Shown one piece after another: positions 44,990-56,199 of a stretch of 64,000 nt of DNA. Below the pieces are notes generated by a model. It made no database searches. It saw only the letters and a program-made list of their open reading frames with translations, and was not told the origin of the DNA. Where the stretch lies: NCBI GenBank assembly GCA_012931725.1, contig CM022949.1:7371529-7435528 (forward strand), read 5' to 3'. Source of the stretch: Litsea cubeba. Its lineage: Eukaryota > Streptophyta > Magnoliopsida > Laurales > Lauraceae. The translations under genes and the position numbers were made by a program. The number at the start of each line of letters is the position of its first letter. The stretch's first letter is position 1.

Positions 44990-47900
44990 TAGATAGGAGG
45001 ACCTGAGCCCCAAACAGATCTTTAAACTCCCCCATCTCATCCCCATGTGTGCCCCAGTTGCACCCCACAACGATGCACACCTCAGGCACCTAATATAAAA
45101 TAATTATATATAAATATATAGGGGGTTTTACCAAAAGAAGCTTAAAGTATCCTGTAAGATCTCAGACCCCAACATCACTCCACTCGAACCCCAACCTTAC
45201 CGGGCTCTAAAAGCACTTGTAGGATCTCAAGCCTCATTGAGCTACCACTTATCTGAAAATCAAATGATGATGGGAAATGGTACAACAATGATTTTGTGGT
45301 CTGTTGGTTGTGTTAGGAAGGCATTCGAGCATCACTCAACCACAAGTGCACATGAGGGTTGTAACAATAGATGATGATGTGTGATGGTCGTCCACCCATC
45401 ACACATTAGTGCGCAACTCCTCTCCTTTCACACCCTTTTATAACCTTCCACCTAGATATGCAACTCCTCATATTCTTTTTCACCACAAAGATGCCCAATA
45501 TCTTAAGGGGTGAGTGCCTTTAATCATGCACCATGTTCTGCAGTTGTATTTGATGCAATCGTGAAATAAAGAGAATTTGCCTTATTTGGTGGAAAGACAA
45601 CATCTAAAGATATTCTAGCAGCTCTCACAAAATTATCCATTAGTCTACCAAACTTGCCCTTTATTGCTTTTACAATACAGGGTTGCTTTGCTATTGGTTT
45701 CCTATATGCAAATGAGTCAGTTGAACCGACCATGCATATCGGGCCTACAAGGTGTCTGTCTCAACCTCCTCAATAACTAGATCCCGGGGGGGTTGTTTCT
45801 GACTAAATGCCCGGCGCAAACCCCTCCCTTGGATCCGAATGAGCTGGCATCCTCATATTGGTCACCTCTAGTGGCCGCTTCATGTTGCATTCTTCTCCTC
45901 TCCTCTTCCTCCTCAAGAGACCTCATATCTTCTCTCCTAACCCTCCTCATATCTGGGTTCTCATCATTGTCGAAGGAAATTAATTCCCCATTCCTTGGCC
46001 CAAATCTCTATAGGCCTACAATTCTTCACTTCTTCTTTCTTGGATACCTTTTTTTTTTCTTTCATACATCAAGGAGCTCCTACATTTCTTTTTTCACATT
46101 TGGTACACTTTATGATACTTTGCCACTTGTCTCTACCTATAAGCCAAATGTTGTTTCAGTCTAGTAATCCCTCCATTGATGGTTCACCCACAATAATTTC
46201 ATTTGACTTTGTGCTTGCTTCCGGCTTATTCGCTCTCGCTCCATGTCGAATCTATCCCGCACACCATTTTTTCCTATAAAAAGAGAAACACATAGCATAG
46301 AATGTTTTTAACATGTAATCATAAAATATAATTATAAAATAAATTCATCAAATCATGTAATTACAAAGGAAACATTTTTAACATTTCAAGAAATCTCAAG
46401 CCTCAAATATCAAAGTAAAAGTTACTAACTTCCTACATATATATATCTAAAAATTATTAGCATAAAACAAATATGAGAAACTAGCATATATGAATTATAA
46501 AATGATTATGTAAGCTTAAAAGACCATATTGATGGCAAAGTACTCAAAATATAATATATTAATATTAAATATTAAAAATTAAAAAATAGATAATTAATTA
46601 GAAAACCAACATCTTTTATATGAGTAGATCATATATGCATTCTTTCTACAACAAAGTCTATTAGATTGAATTCATCAAACCAACTATTAAAAAGAACGGC
46701 TCTTAACATTGATAAAAATCCCAAGACCCCAAACATCTAAGTAAGTGAAATTTCCCAAATCTAGATCTAAAGATTATTTGCATAAAACCACCATAAGAAA
46801 TTAGCATATATGAAGTATACAGTGATTATTTATCCTTAAAAAGACCAAGTTTATGGTGAGATTCTCAAAATATAATATATTAAGATTCAAGTATTTTAAA
46901 TTCTAAAAATAAAAGAATATATTAAACAAAAACTCACATCTTGTATATGAGTAGATCTATGCATTTAACAACAATATCTATTAGAATGAATTCATCAAAC
47001 CAAGTATTTACTTACTAAAAGACTGCTAGGGGTCAAGTCCCAACAGATTCTTATTATGAAATTCTACGCAAATAATAAGTGCATATAACCAAACACAATC
47101 ACACGGGAAGATACATAATTTTTTAAAGTGGAAACCACGAGACATTTCACTCGGTCCAAGGGAAAACTAAGCACTAATAATCTTTGAATAGTTATAAGAA
47201 AAACTGACAGACTATTGCCTAGTTGATGTCAATCTAAGGACTAAATTTCTGCTTGCCGACATTTTACTTGACTTTTATTGTATTAGTAAAGTGCCAAACT
47301 AAAAGGAACCATAGCCAGTGAGGTGCTTTCATTCTTTCGTTTTTGAAGACCCTTTTATCTCCTTAGCATTTTCGTTATAAGTAAATTAATTTACATAATT
47401 AGTTGGACTATAATATATATGTGATGCGAGTGTTTGTATATGATAAACTTGCGAAACTCTAAACTTAGCTTGCCAATGAGCAGGTATATGGCCTGAATCG
47501 AAAGCCTTCAGTGACCAAGGATTAGGACCAATCCCTTCCAGATGGAAAGGGGAATGCATAGGTGGGGATCAGTTCAAATCAACTCATTGCAACAGGAAAC
47601 TTATCGGAGCCCGTTGGTTTGCAAAAGGGGCAGAGGACGAAATGAACACCACAGAAGCCATTGAGTACTTATCTCCTAGAGATGCAGTCGGACATGGCAC
47701 CCACACTGCCTCCACAGCCGTTGGTTCCTTGGTGCATGATGTTAGCTTCAAAGGGCTTGGGCTTGGGACTGCCAGAGGGGGTGCACCCCGAGCCCGATTA
47801 GCCATATACAAGGCCTGTTGGAATCTTCCTGGAAAATCTGGTGCTTGCACCATGGCTGACGTAGTCAAAGCCGTCGATGAAGCTATACATGATGGTGTGG

Positions 47901-50900
47901 ATGTGTTGTCTCTTTCACTTGGTGGAATGACCCCCACTTATTGGGTTCCAATACTGGACATTTCGTTGCTTGGTGCGGTGGCCAAAGGGATCACCGTTGT
48001 TTGTTCTGCTGGAAACGAGGGCTCGCGTCTACATACGGTAGACCATTTTGCACCATGGATCATAACAGTTGCCGCTAGCACCATGGATAGATCTTTCTCC
48101 TCTCCTTTCATACTTGGGAACAATCGAACCATTGTGGTAACTAAATCTTTTTAAAACTGTTTTGCAGCTCTCATTTTTTAAATCGGTATCCAACACTAAA
48201 ACTGTTTGGAAGATCAGAAAAGGAAAGAGCTGAAGATCAGCTCCCAAAATAACACAAGGATCAAAAAAGGAGATCCTCTCTTAACAGGCTTGGCAAGAAG
48301 AGAAGGAAAAAAATTACTGCGGATTAGCATCTCCCAAAAAATTAATGACAAAGGAAAGAAAAGGACAATGGAAAGGCTTTTCTAATTGATTCAAGCAGGG
48401 CTGCTTTAAGCAGAGGAGCCTCCTCTATAAGAACCAGCTGGCTTTTTGGCAAGTTGAGCATAAAAAAAAAAAATGGTATCTCGGTAGCTGCTACGAAAAC
48501 CTTTGGTTACCCATGAAAGCTTCATCTTTAATGAGACTTGTAACAAAGCTGAATGATGATCAGAATCCTGAAATGCTCATATGATGAAGCTCGAGAAGTC
48601 ACTAATCCCCCATGATCAATGATCAGAGAATCATGGGATTTTGAGCCGATCCATCGACGTCCATGGGACAAAAAGATGAACCCTTTCCCAGGAAGTGTGA
48701 CGTAATGATAGGGTTCTTGGCTTGATGATCTTAACGGTTGATTTGATGGGCCATGCATGTCATGGGCAAGGGGCATGCTCCAAAATCTTCAAGCTTTTAA
48801 TACATTGTGACCATCTATCTAATCAGTCTATCTTTTCTTGTAGGGACAAGCCATGTTTACTGGCCTCAAGGAGAACGGATTCAGGAAGTTGGTTTGTCCT
48901 GGGGATCTTGATGAAACTAAGACCTGGTGAGAGATTTTATTCTTTTCCTCTTCCTTTATAAACTTCAGTTAGAAGATTAACTAAATTTGATACTCTCTCT
49001 CTCTCAAACGCGCGCACACAGCCACACACAAAGAAATATTACTTAAATGGAAAATAGACATCCGAACACCATTGAAAATTTTGTATTACTTGGAAATGAA
49101 GTACATTAATTTATATAAAATGAAAAAAACTTGAGGCAACCAAATTTACTAAAATGGATTGTGTTTCCAGCAACTGCGAAGAAATCGTTTTTGATTCAAG
49201 AATGAGAGGAAAGGTTGTGCTGTGTTTTGCAAGTGCATCTGATTTCAACGTCTCAAATGCTGCCAAGGCCATACCTATTATCAGGTCGTCGGGAGGTGTT
49301 GGCGTCATCATTGCCATCTACCCTACTAGAATCATTCCTTGTTACAATTGGCCATGCATTGTAGTTGATTACGATATTGGAGCACAAATAATCTCCTACA
49401 CTCAATCTTCCAGGTAAGTAAAATAAACAACAGAAAGGATAATAAGGGGTTGAGAAGAAAGGGTTGTCTAGTTGGTTCTAAACCCCTCTTCTCACCTTAA
49501 TATCTAGGGTTTAAACCTAGTTAATCTGGGAGAGCGGCTGTTATATCTCCAAGGGAATAGTTTCTTACGATGGGAGTAGATATTATCTTAGGGGGTGGAA
49601 TTTCTTATCAGGGAAGAGGATATTGTTTCCAAGGGATGAGTTCTCTAATATGTGTCTTAGTTCCATTGGCTAGGCACCTAAAAATGGAAAAAGAGAATAA
49701 GGGGTTTCACAAATGGTTGAGAACCCCACCTCCTGGTGTTGCCTAGTTTGTTGGGACTGACTTGGGAATCCAACCTCTCACCTAGCTGCCAAGAGATCAA
49801 CCCTAATTATGCTCTCTGCCTACATGTGCGGGTGCTTTCTCCCCAAGTGTACAGCCAATTACTCCCTATATTTTCAAAAGGATATATATTCCTTCTTTGC
49901 TCAATCATGAAGCTGGCAAGATATTGGGTGCAGGGAACCTATGGTGAAGCTCAGCCCTACCAAAACCCTTGTAGGGAAGCCCTTGTCAATCAAGATTGCG
50001 GATTTTTCATCTCGAGGGCCTAGCATTCTATCACCTGAGGTCCTTAAGGTGATGTTTGTACATTTCTAAAAATAAACATTAGAAGTGGTTCATGATCCAT
50101 CAATATTACAGTTTTCATCATTTATTATATATTTGTGGTCACTGTGCGAGAGATGTCAATCAATTTATGATACATGATGAACGCATTATTTGCACAAAAA
50201 GGATACAAATTTTTACTCAATTTGTTGTACTAGACGAGATTGACTGCTTAGATACTAGAGCAGGTAGGGTAGAGTAGATATGGGCTGATACTCAAGCTCA
50301 AACATGCTCAAACCTAATAATATTATTTCTGTTAGATTCTTTTTCTTGAGTATTTTCTTGATTTATATGTGTTAGGAGTAAATATAAAAGGAGATTGATG
50401 ATTGATGTTTTGTTGAATGGATGTGGTATAGCCGGACATAGCTGCTCCTGGTGTGAATGTCCTGGCTGCATACATTCCACAGGAAAAGAATTTATATCAA
50501 GGCTTTGCCTTCGAATCAGGAACCTCCATGGCGTGCCCCCACGTTTCTGGCATTGTTGCGCTCCTCAAAGTACTTCACTCCGATTGGTCTCCTGCTGCCA
50601 TCAGATCAGCACTAACGACCACTGGTACGATCAGTTAGTCAGAAATCAACATCTCAAAAATCAATATCGTCAAATTAGCTTGTTGCTCTTCCTCTCGATA
50701 TGGCGTAAGAGTTAGGAAGTTTTATATAAATCGAAAAGAGGGAGACTTTCTCATCTTCTGCATTATTCTCTCTCTAAAGTGAAACAGAGTGAGATCTTGA
50801 TGATTTGGCAGCTGTTCATAGGGCTCGCACCCTTTGAGGATAATATAACATTATATTAACATGGAAGAGATACACTTGGCACTGTGAGATGCAATTAGGA

Positions 50901-51509
50901 TGTATTTGTTACAATTTAGAGTTTGTTCCAGTTGTAATAAAGTTGTTAATTGCAGCATCAACATCTGGCCCATCTGAAGAGCCAATCTTTACAGTTGAAG
51001 ACCCTCAAGAGGTTGCCAATCCCTTCCATTACGGAGGCGGCATCATGAATCCAGATCGAGCAATGGACCCCGGTTTGATATATGATATGGGCAAGATTGA
51101 CTATGCTCATTACCTTTGTTTCATTGGCTTCAACATTTATTCGCATTCAATTGTTTGTCCCAGTAAAAAGCCTTCTTTGCTCAATCTCAACCTCCCCTCC
51201 ATAACCATTCCAAACCTTAGAGGCTCTATGAGTGTTACCAGAATAGTTACTAATGTCGGTCCCGTGGATAGCACATATGTCGCTTCAATTGAGAATCCAC
51301 TTGGTGTAAAAGTTGCAGTGAAGCCACAAAAGCTAGCCTTCAATGTGACTGTCAAGAAGCTCTCCTTCACTGTTACATTGTCCTCAAATCATAAGGCGAT
51401 CGGAGGATACTATTTTGGGAGACTCATTTGGAGCGATGGAATTCGCAAGGTAACAAGTCCGATATCTGTGAGGACAGAAATAATACCTTCCTACACTGAT
51501 CGCTTCTAA
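34596..51509 (+). CDS. Secreted subtilisin-like serine protease (SBT3-like subtilase)
   Basis: Ten coding exons join in frame to 769 residues: 34596-34703, 34807-34907, 34994-35091, 36175-36336, 47484-48136, 48844-48926, 49171-49413, 49934-50048, 50432-50624, 50956-51509. A signal peptide (ALCILLFLLSYQLHL) leads into an I9 propeptide (MYIVYMGEREHSDP… YSYKHGFSGFAARLT). The S8 domain has Asp155 (GVIDSG), His227 (GHGTHTAS), oxyanion Asn334 (CSAGNEG) and Ser553 (GTSMACPHVSG). A protease-associated insertion and a fibronectin-like C-terminal domain follow. All catalytic residues are present, and 769 residues is usual for plant subtilases. It should act in the apoplast after self-removal of the propeptide. 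Intron 4 is 11,147 bp and holds a satellite, a split MITE, a copia element and a SINE, all of which must be spliced out. Confidence 0.9.
36650..39045. repeat. Satellite array, ~144-167 bp monomers in a hexameric higher-order repeat
   Basis: Sixteen monomers share AATTCATGGGTCCC, then TGGTTTTATGGACGGTTAG, CCCCATTCATCT and TATGATCATTTGATC. Anchors (ATTCATGGG) fall at 36662, 36806, 36973, 37117, 37261, 37413, 37565, 37709, 37876, 38018, 38161, 38313, 38457, 38601, 38745 and 38897. Spacings run 144, 167, 144, 144, 152, 152 and then repeat as 144, 167, 142, 143, 152, 144. Three monomer types (GGCCCGCATCAT, ATCCCGCATAAT, AGCCCGCATCA) cycle in order, and each has two alternating variants. The true period is therefore six monomers (903 and 892 bp). 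No coding potential. Confidence 0.92.
39298..39492 (+). repeat. 5' LTR of the nested copia element
   Basis: 195 bp with a TATA box (CTATAAATAGG, about 39381-39391) and TG…CA ends. It is followed by CGTTATCAGCACGA, used here in place of the usual TGGTATCAGAGC primer site. Confidence 0.9.
39560..39755. repeat. Short tandem repeat in the copia leader
   Basis: About seven imperfect ~24 base units related to GCGCGGATTTCCATCGCAGA and TTCCTTCCCA. Confidence 0.8.
39975..40290. repeat. Dispersed AACCTGAAGTT motif array in the copia leader
   Basis: More than ten copies of AACC(T/A)GAAGTT or close variants, several extended to the imperfect palindrome AGAACCTGAAGTTCT, lie within about 320 bases before the pol frame. 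No open frame explains them. Confidence 0.8.
40434..40508 (+). pseudogene. Remnant of the copia gag start
   Basis: ATGTCAAATTTGGCTAAAAT at 40432 begins MSNLAKIDFKALNINGS, like a UBN2-type copia gag N-terminus. It stops after about 20 codons, and pol begins directly at 40508. Roughly the whole gag domain and its knuckle are missing. Confidence 0.65.
40509..44139 (+). pseudogene. copia pol (protease-integrase-RT-RNase H), broken twice
   Basis: Segment 1 (40509-41573) has the protease motif LVDSATTH, an integrase zinc region (LWHYRLGHP…CTPCSQGK) and an integrase core (DASTRWSD, RLDNAGEF, NGLAESMIKR). TGA at 41571-41573 interrupts the same frame, which continues at 41583-42260; tryptophan would be usual there. 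At about 42220-42260 the frame shifts into segment 3 (42220-44139). That segment holds RT (YKWVFVRKRNE, MDVVTAYLYGDL, active site YVDDIN) and RNase H (GYADSGYLSDPHKGRSQTGY), ending at ADLFTKSLPKS. With gag missing as well, the element cannot move on its own. Confidence 0.88.
44424..44618 (+). repeat. 3' LTR of the nested copia element
   Basis: 195 bp, one visible difference from the 5' LTR. Followed directly by the target duplication CTATG and the right half of the MITE. Confidence 0.92.
44953..45253 (-). mobile_element. tRNA-derived SINE with poly(A) tail
   Basis: On the minus strand the head reads GTGGTAGCTCAATGAGG (A box) and GGGGTTCGAGTGG (B box). About 200 bases of body follow, then a tail of 46 A (T run 44953-44998 on the plus strand). 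Possible target duplication ATCAGATGA / ATCAAATGA (one mismatch). It is unlike the Au-like SINE at 26932 because it ends in poly(A). It lies antisense in the subtilase intron. Confidence 0.7.
45260..46330. other. Intron sequence of unknown origin
   Basis: GC-moderate DNA with short frames on both strands (for example 45524-45733 minus, 45793-46164 plus). None resembles a family I know. It may be part of an unrecognised transposon together with the AT-rich repeats that follow. Confidence 0.4.
46340..47010. repeat. Diverged tandem duplication, ~320-330 bp unit
   Basis: Two successive units share, in order, AAATCTCAAGCCTCAAA / AAATCCCAAGACCCCAAA, TTAGCATATATGAA, CTCAAAATATAATATATTAA, ATATGAGTAGATC and GAATTCATCAAACCAA. 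Identity is moderate with many indels, indicating an old duplication. Confidence 0.75.
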
Positions 51510-51880
51510 ATTGCAATGTCATTATGGACTTTTCTAGTTCTATATATCTACATATGAATGTGTTATGGAATAATATTTCAGTATTGAATGATGTTAACTT
51601 TAATATACTCATGCCTGGCTGTGTATACACTATGAGCTGCTCCACATTTCGCTCAGTGATACCCCTATGCTTCATAATTTTAAAGCACAAAAGTTTAGCT
51701 CTGCAGGTAGGTCACTACGTGAGCCCACTAACATAGACAAGCCTTAGACTCACTCCACCAAGTTGGAGCAAGTTGGACTGAGTTCTTAAACAACATTAAT
51801 TTCACATTAATTTCAAATGGGACCGTATGGCATCAGGGATTTTCAATGTAGACTCCTGTGTTCGTGGATGGGTGGGACAA
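51510..51880 (+). other. Subtilase 3' UTR-like and flanking DNA
   Basis: T/A-rich sequence follows the stop. No clear single poly(A) signal could be chosen. Confidence 0.4.
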
Positions 51881-51949
51881 AGCTTGTTGAAGCCTTCGAA
51901 GTTCTAGAGGTAACCAAAAAGGATACTAGTTCTATTTTAATCAATCAAC

Positions 51950-52784
51950 ATGCAGTGGATAAAATAAAATAAACAGGATAGAACTAGCAATCCACCAATC
52001 ACACACTACAAGAAGGCATACACAATATTTAACATGGAAACCATATCCAGGGAGAAAATCCACGAACCAGAAATCAAGAACACACGAACAGTTACAAGAT
52101 ATACTCATAGCTTACTTCCCTCAGTCTGTACCTTGACTTAAGGAGTGTAGTTGTTCTTGCACAACTTCTACTGAAACGACTTCCACCGTGCATCGTTCTC
52201 CTTACGTGATCTCTTCGCACCTTGTCAGCCAAGATTAACTATCTTCTACAAGAGAGTAGGAGCAACAACAATCTTCTAGATCAGCCTTTCAGAATAATAT
52301 CCCAATAACTCTAGAGAATCAAAGAATCACTCTCAGGGTATTCTCACCTCAGATTAATGAGAGAGCTAATTGATGTGTCTAATCTTGAATATGCACATCT
52401 CACTATAGGATTGAGATCAACACCCTATTTGTAACCCAAATTCGTGCCTTGATGTTAGAGCACAAGTATGACTCAAAGTGGGAAACAAAGTCTCAAAAGG
52501 AAACAAATTCATAGCAGATCTGGACGATTTCCCGAAATTCCCGCGCATCCGATTGATCGCACAGTCCATCTGATCGATCGGACCACCTAACATAACTGCG
52601 ACGCTTCAGTCATTCGATCGATCGGACAGAGGCTCCGATTGATCGTTCCTCGGTGGATTCACCCGGTCTTCTCTTTTCTTCGATTTAGCACTTCCGGCGA
52701 CACAAACACAGTCCATTCTAAAATAAATTAGAAAATAGAACTCAATAGATCCAGGGTTTTGTCCAACCTATGAATTGGCCAACA
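51950..52784 (-). repeat. LTR-like fragment, minus orientation (borders approximate)
   Basis: The minus-strand start TGTTGGCCAATTCATAGG at 52784 looks like a copia LTR start. Inside are paired dyads (CGATTGATCG, GATCGATCGGA twice, CGATTGATCG) between 52545 and 52645, as seen in plant LTR U3 regions. No primer site or coding sequence adjoins it, so it may be a solo or truncated LTR. The other end is not defined. Confidence 0.4.
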
Positions 52785-52799
52785 TAAATCTCAACCAAA

Positions 52800-54030
52800 G
52801 GTCTAGCTCATTTAGAAAATGTATTAAGACTTTGTGCCAAATATGTCAAGCCATACCAGACCTTTGAGGACTAGAAGAGTCTTTTTGAGTTGCCTTCATT
52901 ATTAAACTAGTCTCAATTGCTCAGACTTCCTCCAAAAGAGAGAACTGATACTCTAACTGGAGCTCATCAATTAAAAGTTTGAATAGTTGAAAACGAACAC
53001 CTTCATCTTTTATAGGTATGCCTTAATTTTTGTCTAATATGTGTGACCCCACCATAAGATTGAAGCTATAGCAAAAAATATATAAAAGACATGATCTTTT
53101 TTATTTCTTTATCTACATTTTTTTATAGGGCAGCACTACACAGCGCGTGGGCATTTTTTGGGAGAAAATACCGCTCTAGTTAGGCCCATTGAATGCAGGA
53201 TGATCATGGAAGTCTATTGGATGGAAAGATCCATATAAGGCCTACCTATAAGAAAAACCCTCTTGAGTTAATAAGATCATCATAATCTTTTGATCCACGA
53301 CCTTAAATTAATGGTTTAAATGCATCATTTTATCATGATTTTAATCCAACGGTTATGAAAAGTTGAACGAGTGTCAAACTTGGACTAGTGACTAATCATG
53401 TGGAAGCAGTATGTGTGAAAATATTAGATTTACTGAACGTGCATGGCCCTATGTAAAGAAAAAAGAGGAGCGGAAACATGGACGTTTTTAAAGTGAGGCA
53501 TGTTTTAGAATTTACCCTTTTTATGTAACCTCAATCTTCCACATGGGCTAACTCATATGAAAGTAAAAATTGAACATATTCCATAAAAAGTGCTTATATT
53601 TTGAGTCGTCTAGATTATTCAACAGGAGGAGAAAGATGCCATTCAACAAATTATGAAGATAAAAACCAAGAGGACAAAAGAAACCAAACCATCATGACCA
53701 AGGGACCTAAAATGACAAACGGACAGCACCATTCCCAGCATTGTCTAGTGCTTAGGTCCCGCATACGCACAATCTAGTGGCCGGCATATGCACTTAAAAG
53801 TCCTCGGTTTCATATAGCATATGCACTTTAAATAGCTTTTTTAACTTCCAGGGAACACCCTCGTGGAACGCATGGTGGGTAAAAGCTTGCAATTTTTCAT
53901 TGTCTTGGTCCAAAATACCATCAGTCCATCATCTATCCGTTCTAAAAAATTGGATCCATTGTTTTGACATTTTACAAATAAAATTTCATTCCCTGGCAGG
54001 CCCCTTTTCGGTTGTGGTACCAATATATAT
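52800..54030. other. Intergenic DNA, no feature recognised
   Basis: Contains AT-rich tracts and transposon-like debris, for example around 53130-53240 (GCACTACACAGCGCGTGGGC). No element could be bounded. Confidence 0.4.
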
Positions 54031-54543
54031 CCAATTCCATCCACAACCATGGATAAAAAAATCGGCCGCCACGCGATATATCAGCCGTGGCTGGCGACAC
54101 CGCCACGCCACGGCCGAAATATCTGCTGTCGCACCCGTGGCGGCCGATTCCGTGGGGGGTTGGGGGGGTATAAAACCCCTTTTTGGACGAAAAACCCTTC
54201 TTTTCCTTCACTTATTGCTATGTTTTCTTCCTCTTTTCCATTTTCTTCCTCCTAAGTGGTCCCAAGTGTCTCCTAAGTGGATTTTCTCAAGATTTCTTGC
54301 CACCAAATCACCAACATTCAACTATTCAAAGGATTTTAAAGATTCTAAACAAGAATCTTCACAATATAATGGCATCATTGGCTTGTTTTATTGTAGATCC
54401 ATGCATCCTTTTGATCTTGTATGCATATCTTTTGTTTTTTTTTAAATATTGTTATTTTTATTTTCGGATTTAAGTTATTTAAAAAAAAACCATTATCACT
54501 TATGAAAAACTCATGAAACAACTTGAAAATAGCTTCATATTGT

Positions 54544-56090
54544 TAGATCTATGGTTCCCATAGATCATTCCAACATATAATGCTTGTTTTTCAATTTTTT
54601 TCCTTTTTTTATTTTCGGATTTTTTATATTTGTAAAAAAATTATTTTTAGTAATTGAATGCCAATCAAATGTCTTGAAAAGGGCTCCTAGATTATAGATC
54701 TATGTTTCCCATAGATCATTCCAACATATAATGCTTGTTTTTCAATTTTTTTCTTTTTTTTATTTTCGGATTTCTTTTATTTTTGTAAAAAAAATTATTT
54801 TTAGTAATTGTATGCCAATCAAATGTCTTGAAAAGGGCTCCTAGATTATAGATCTATGTTTCCCATAGATCATTCCAACATATAATGCTTGTTTTTCAAT
54901 TTTTTTTCCTTTTTTTATTTTCGGATTTCTTTTATTTTTGTAAAAAAAAATTATTTCTAGTAATTGTATGCCAATCAAATGTCTTGAAAAGTGCTCCTAG
55001 ATTATAGATCTATGTTTCCCATAGATCATTCCAACATATAATGCTTGTTTTTCAATTTTTTTCCTTTTTTTCTTTCGGATTTCTTTTATTTTTGTAAAAA
55101 AGTTATTTTTAGTAATTGTATGCCAATCAAATGTCTTGAAAAGGGCTTCTAAATTATAGATCTATGTTTCCCATAGATCATTCCAACATATAATACCTAT
55201 TTTTCATTTTTTTTCATTTTTTTATTTTCGGATTTCTTTTATTTTTGTAAAAAAAATTATTTCTAGTAATTGTATGCCAATCAAATGTCTTGAAAAGGGC
55301 TCCTAGATTATAGATCTATGTTTCCCATAGATCATTCCAACATATAATGCTTGTTTTTCAGTTTTTTTCCTTTTTTTATTTTCGGATTTCTTTTATTTTT
55401 GTAAAAAAATTATTTCTAGTAATTGTATGCCAATCAAATGTCTTGAAAAGGGCTCCTAGATTATAGATCTATGTTTCCCATAGATCATTCCAACATATAA
55501 TGCTTGTTTTTCAATTTTTTTCCTTTTTTTATTTTCGGATTTCTTTTATTTTTGTAAAAAAAATTATTTCTAGTAATTGTATGCCAATCAAATGTCTTGA
55601 AAAGTGCTCCTAGATTATAGATCTATGTTTCCCATAGATCATTCCAACATATAATGCTTGTTTTTCAATTTTTTTCCTTTTTTTCTTTCGGATTTCTTTT
55701 ATTTTTGTAAAAAAAGTTATTTTTAGTAATTGTATGCCAATCAAATGTCTTGAAAAGGGCTTCTAAATTATAGATCTATGTTTCCCATAGATCATTCCAA
55801 CATATAATACCTATTTTTCAATTTTTCTCATTTTTTTATTTTCGGATTTCTTTTATTTTTGTAAAAAAAATTATTTTTAGTAATTGAATGTCAATCAAAT
55901 GTCTTGAAAAGGGCTTCTAAATTATAGATCTATGTTTCCCATAGATCATTCCAACATATAATACCTATTTTTCAATTTTTTCCTTTTTTTATTTTCGGAT
56001 TTATTTATTTTTGTAAAAAAAAAATATTTTTAGTAATTGAATGCCAATTAAATGTCAAGAGAATGATTCTTAAGTGTTAGATATATGTTT
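54544..56090. repeat. 153 bp tandem array with four-monomer higher-order period
   Basis: Eleven units anchored on TAGATCTATG occur at 54544, 54695, 54849, 55005, 55157, 55311, 55464, 55618, 55771, 55925 and 56078 (spacing 151-156). Each has a hairpin GATCTATG-TTTCC-CATAGATC, a T-rich block, TTTTCGGATTTCTTTTA and ATGCCAATCAAATGTCTTGAA. Diagnostic variants (AAAAGTGCTCC before 55005 and 55618; GGGCTTCTAAA before 55157 and 55771) recur about 613 bp apart, so four-unit blocks were duplicated. Confidence 0.9.
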
Positions 56091-56199
56091 CCTCTAACAT
56101 GTTTTGTTGTTTTTTTTAATTTTTAACATACTACTTGTTCATATTTATAGGTATTCAGTCTTCTATTGTGCATTTGTTTTTGCCAATTAATTTTTGAAA

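Larger units (their letters stand above)
36337..47483 (+). other. Giant intron 4 of the subtilase gene
   Basis: It is bounded by a donor (GATTCAG|gtctct) within the codon after the catalytic Asp motif and an acceptor (gagcag|GTATATGG) that restores GIWPES. It contains the satellite (about 36650-39045), a MITE interrupted by a copia element (39206-44716), a SINE (44953-45253) and a diverged tandem duplication (46340-47010). Confidence 0.9.

Noticed and set aside
45524..46279. Short frames in the subtilase intron as transposase fragments
   Set aside because: No catalytic or zinc-finger motif and no terminal repeats could be recognised.
49414..50431. Loss of the conserved FSSRGP exon of the subtilase
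   Set aside because: First suspected because the exon with SGTSMACPH is far from the previous one. The missing exon was found at 49934-50048 (KIADFSSRGPSILSPEVLK) with good splice sites and correct phase.
51512..52784. A 1.27 kb solo LTR bounded by TAAAT direct repeats, starting right after the subtilase stop
   Set aside because: TAAAT is too common, the left part looks like an ordinary 3' UTR, and no LTR-type end is seen there.
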